A stretch of DNA of 5,955 nucleotides from JAQIBY01 sp034721855 (GTDB taxonomy: Bacteria; Bacteroidota; Bacteroidia; Bacteroidales; ML635J-15), in contig JAYENB010000011.1 in assembly GCA_034721855.1 (NCBI GenBank), forward strand, positions 1-5,955. The letters run 5' to 3'. The stretch's first letter is position 1; the number at the start of each line of letters is the position of its first letter. The notes under the pieces are model-generated. The model was given only the letters and a program-made list of their open reading frames with translations, had not been told where the DNA came from and did no database searches. The position numbers and the translations under genes are program-made. This document shows positions 5,783 through 5,955 of this stretch, piece after piece.

Positions 5783-5803
5783 TAAGCGTTTACAAAACAC
5801 TTA
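5783..5803. promoter_or_regulatory. Operator-like imperfect palindrome upstream of the C69 gene
   Basis: TAAGCGTTT (5783-5791) and AAACACTTA (5795-5803) form nine-base arms with one mismatch and a three-base centre (ACA). It lies about 25 bases upstream of the candidate -33 element, a reasonable place for an activator site. No regulator gene is nearby to name a ligand or family. Confidence 0.35.
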
Positions 5804-5905
5804 AAGACAAAAGACAAAAAAATAAAATCAAAAATAAAAATAAACTCCATGGGATATTATCCAGTGGGGTAAATTAAGATACTTTTGATTTTTGGCTTTT
5901 GACTT
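5804..5905. repeat. A-rich and T-rich inverted repeat tracts around a hairpin
   Basis: The left tract (about 5804-5843) is made of AAAGACAAAAG-like and AAAATAAA words; the right tract (about 5881-5905) has their approximate complement, CTTTTGATTTTTGGCTTTTGAC. Between them, 5844-5870 folds on the plus strand into a hairpin of 11 pairs, including two G-U, with one mismatch and the loop ATT. I recall AAAGACAAAAG words as common spacer repeats in Bacteroidota. Positions 5906-5955 show no gene or clear signal. Confidence 0.4.
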
Positions 5906-5955
5906 ATACAGTTACGTATTAAGTTGTGAAAGGCCCCTTAAGTTACAAACAGATT

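Overview
The window most likely comes from a member of the Bacteroidota; I cannot fix the order or genus from sequence alone. The signs are an AT-rich genome, weak or absent Shine-Dalgarno sequences in front of most genes, a ribosomal protein L19 with the N-terminal form seen in that phylum, a secreted C69 dipeptidase of a type common there, and long intergenic spacers made of short degenerate repeats (GACTTC-like, ATYCGTG-like and AAAGACAAAAG-like words) that I recall as frequent in Bacteroidota.

Four protein genes are well supported. A patatin-like phospholipase (358-1281, +) meets rplS for ribosomal protein L19 (1444-1791, -) tail to tail. A strong symmetrical hairpin at 1388-1425 between them can act as a terminator in both directions. 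After about 700 bases of gene-free spacer comes an MltF-type lytic transglycosylase lipoprotein (2518-3984, +). It runs tail to tail, with only 13 bases between stop codons, into a C69-family dipeptidase (3998-5695, -).

The spacers hold most of the unexplained structure. Positions 1-357 have a G/A-rich strand-asymmetric tract and a hairpin with GACTTC-like repeats. Positions 1795-2517 hold an AT-rich rplS leader, then a GC-richer mosaic of about 480 bases: a long imperfect hairpin, a REP-like hairpin, two copies of a 21-22-base stem-loop unit, and a tract of 7-base words spaced about 10 bases apart. Positions 5696-5955 hold a candidate promoter, an operator-like palindrome and an A-rich/T-rich repeat pair around a hairpin.

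Functionally, the two right-hand genes both act in the cell envelope: one cleaves peptidoglycan glycan strands and the other probably trims exported or imported peptides. They face opposite ways and are not an operon. The patatin may act on membrane lipids. rplS is an ordinary housekeeping gene. I see no evidence of a new multi-gene system, defence island, CRISPR array, tRNA, rRNA or intact mobile element; the interest is in the intergenic repeats and a few gene-level details.
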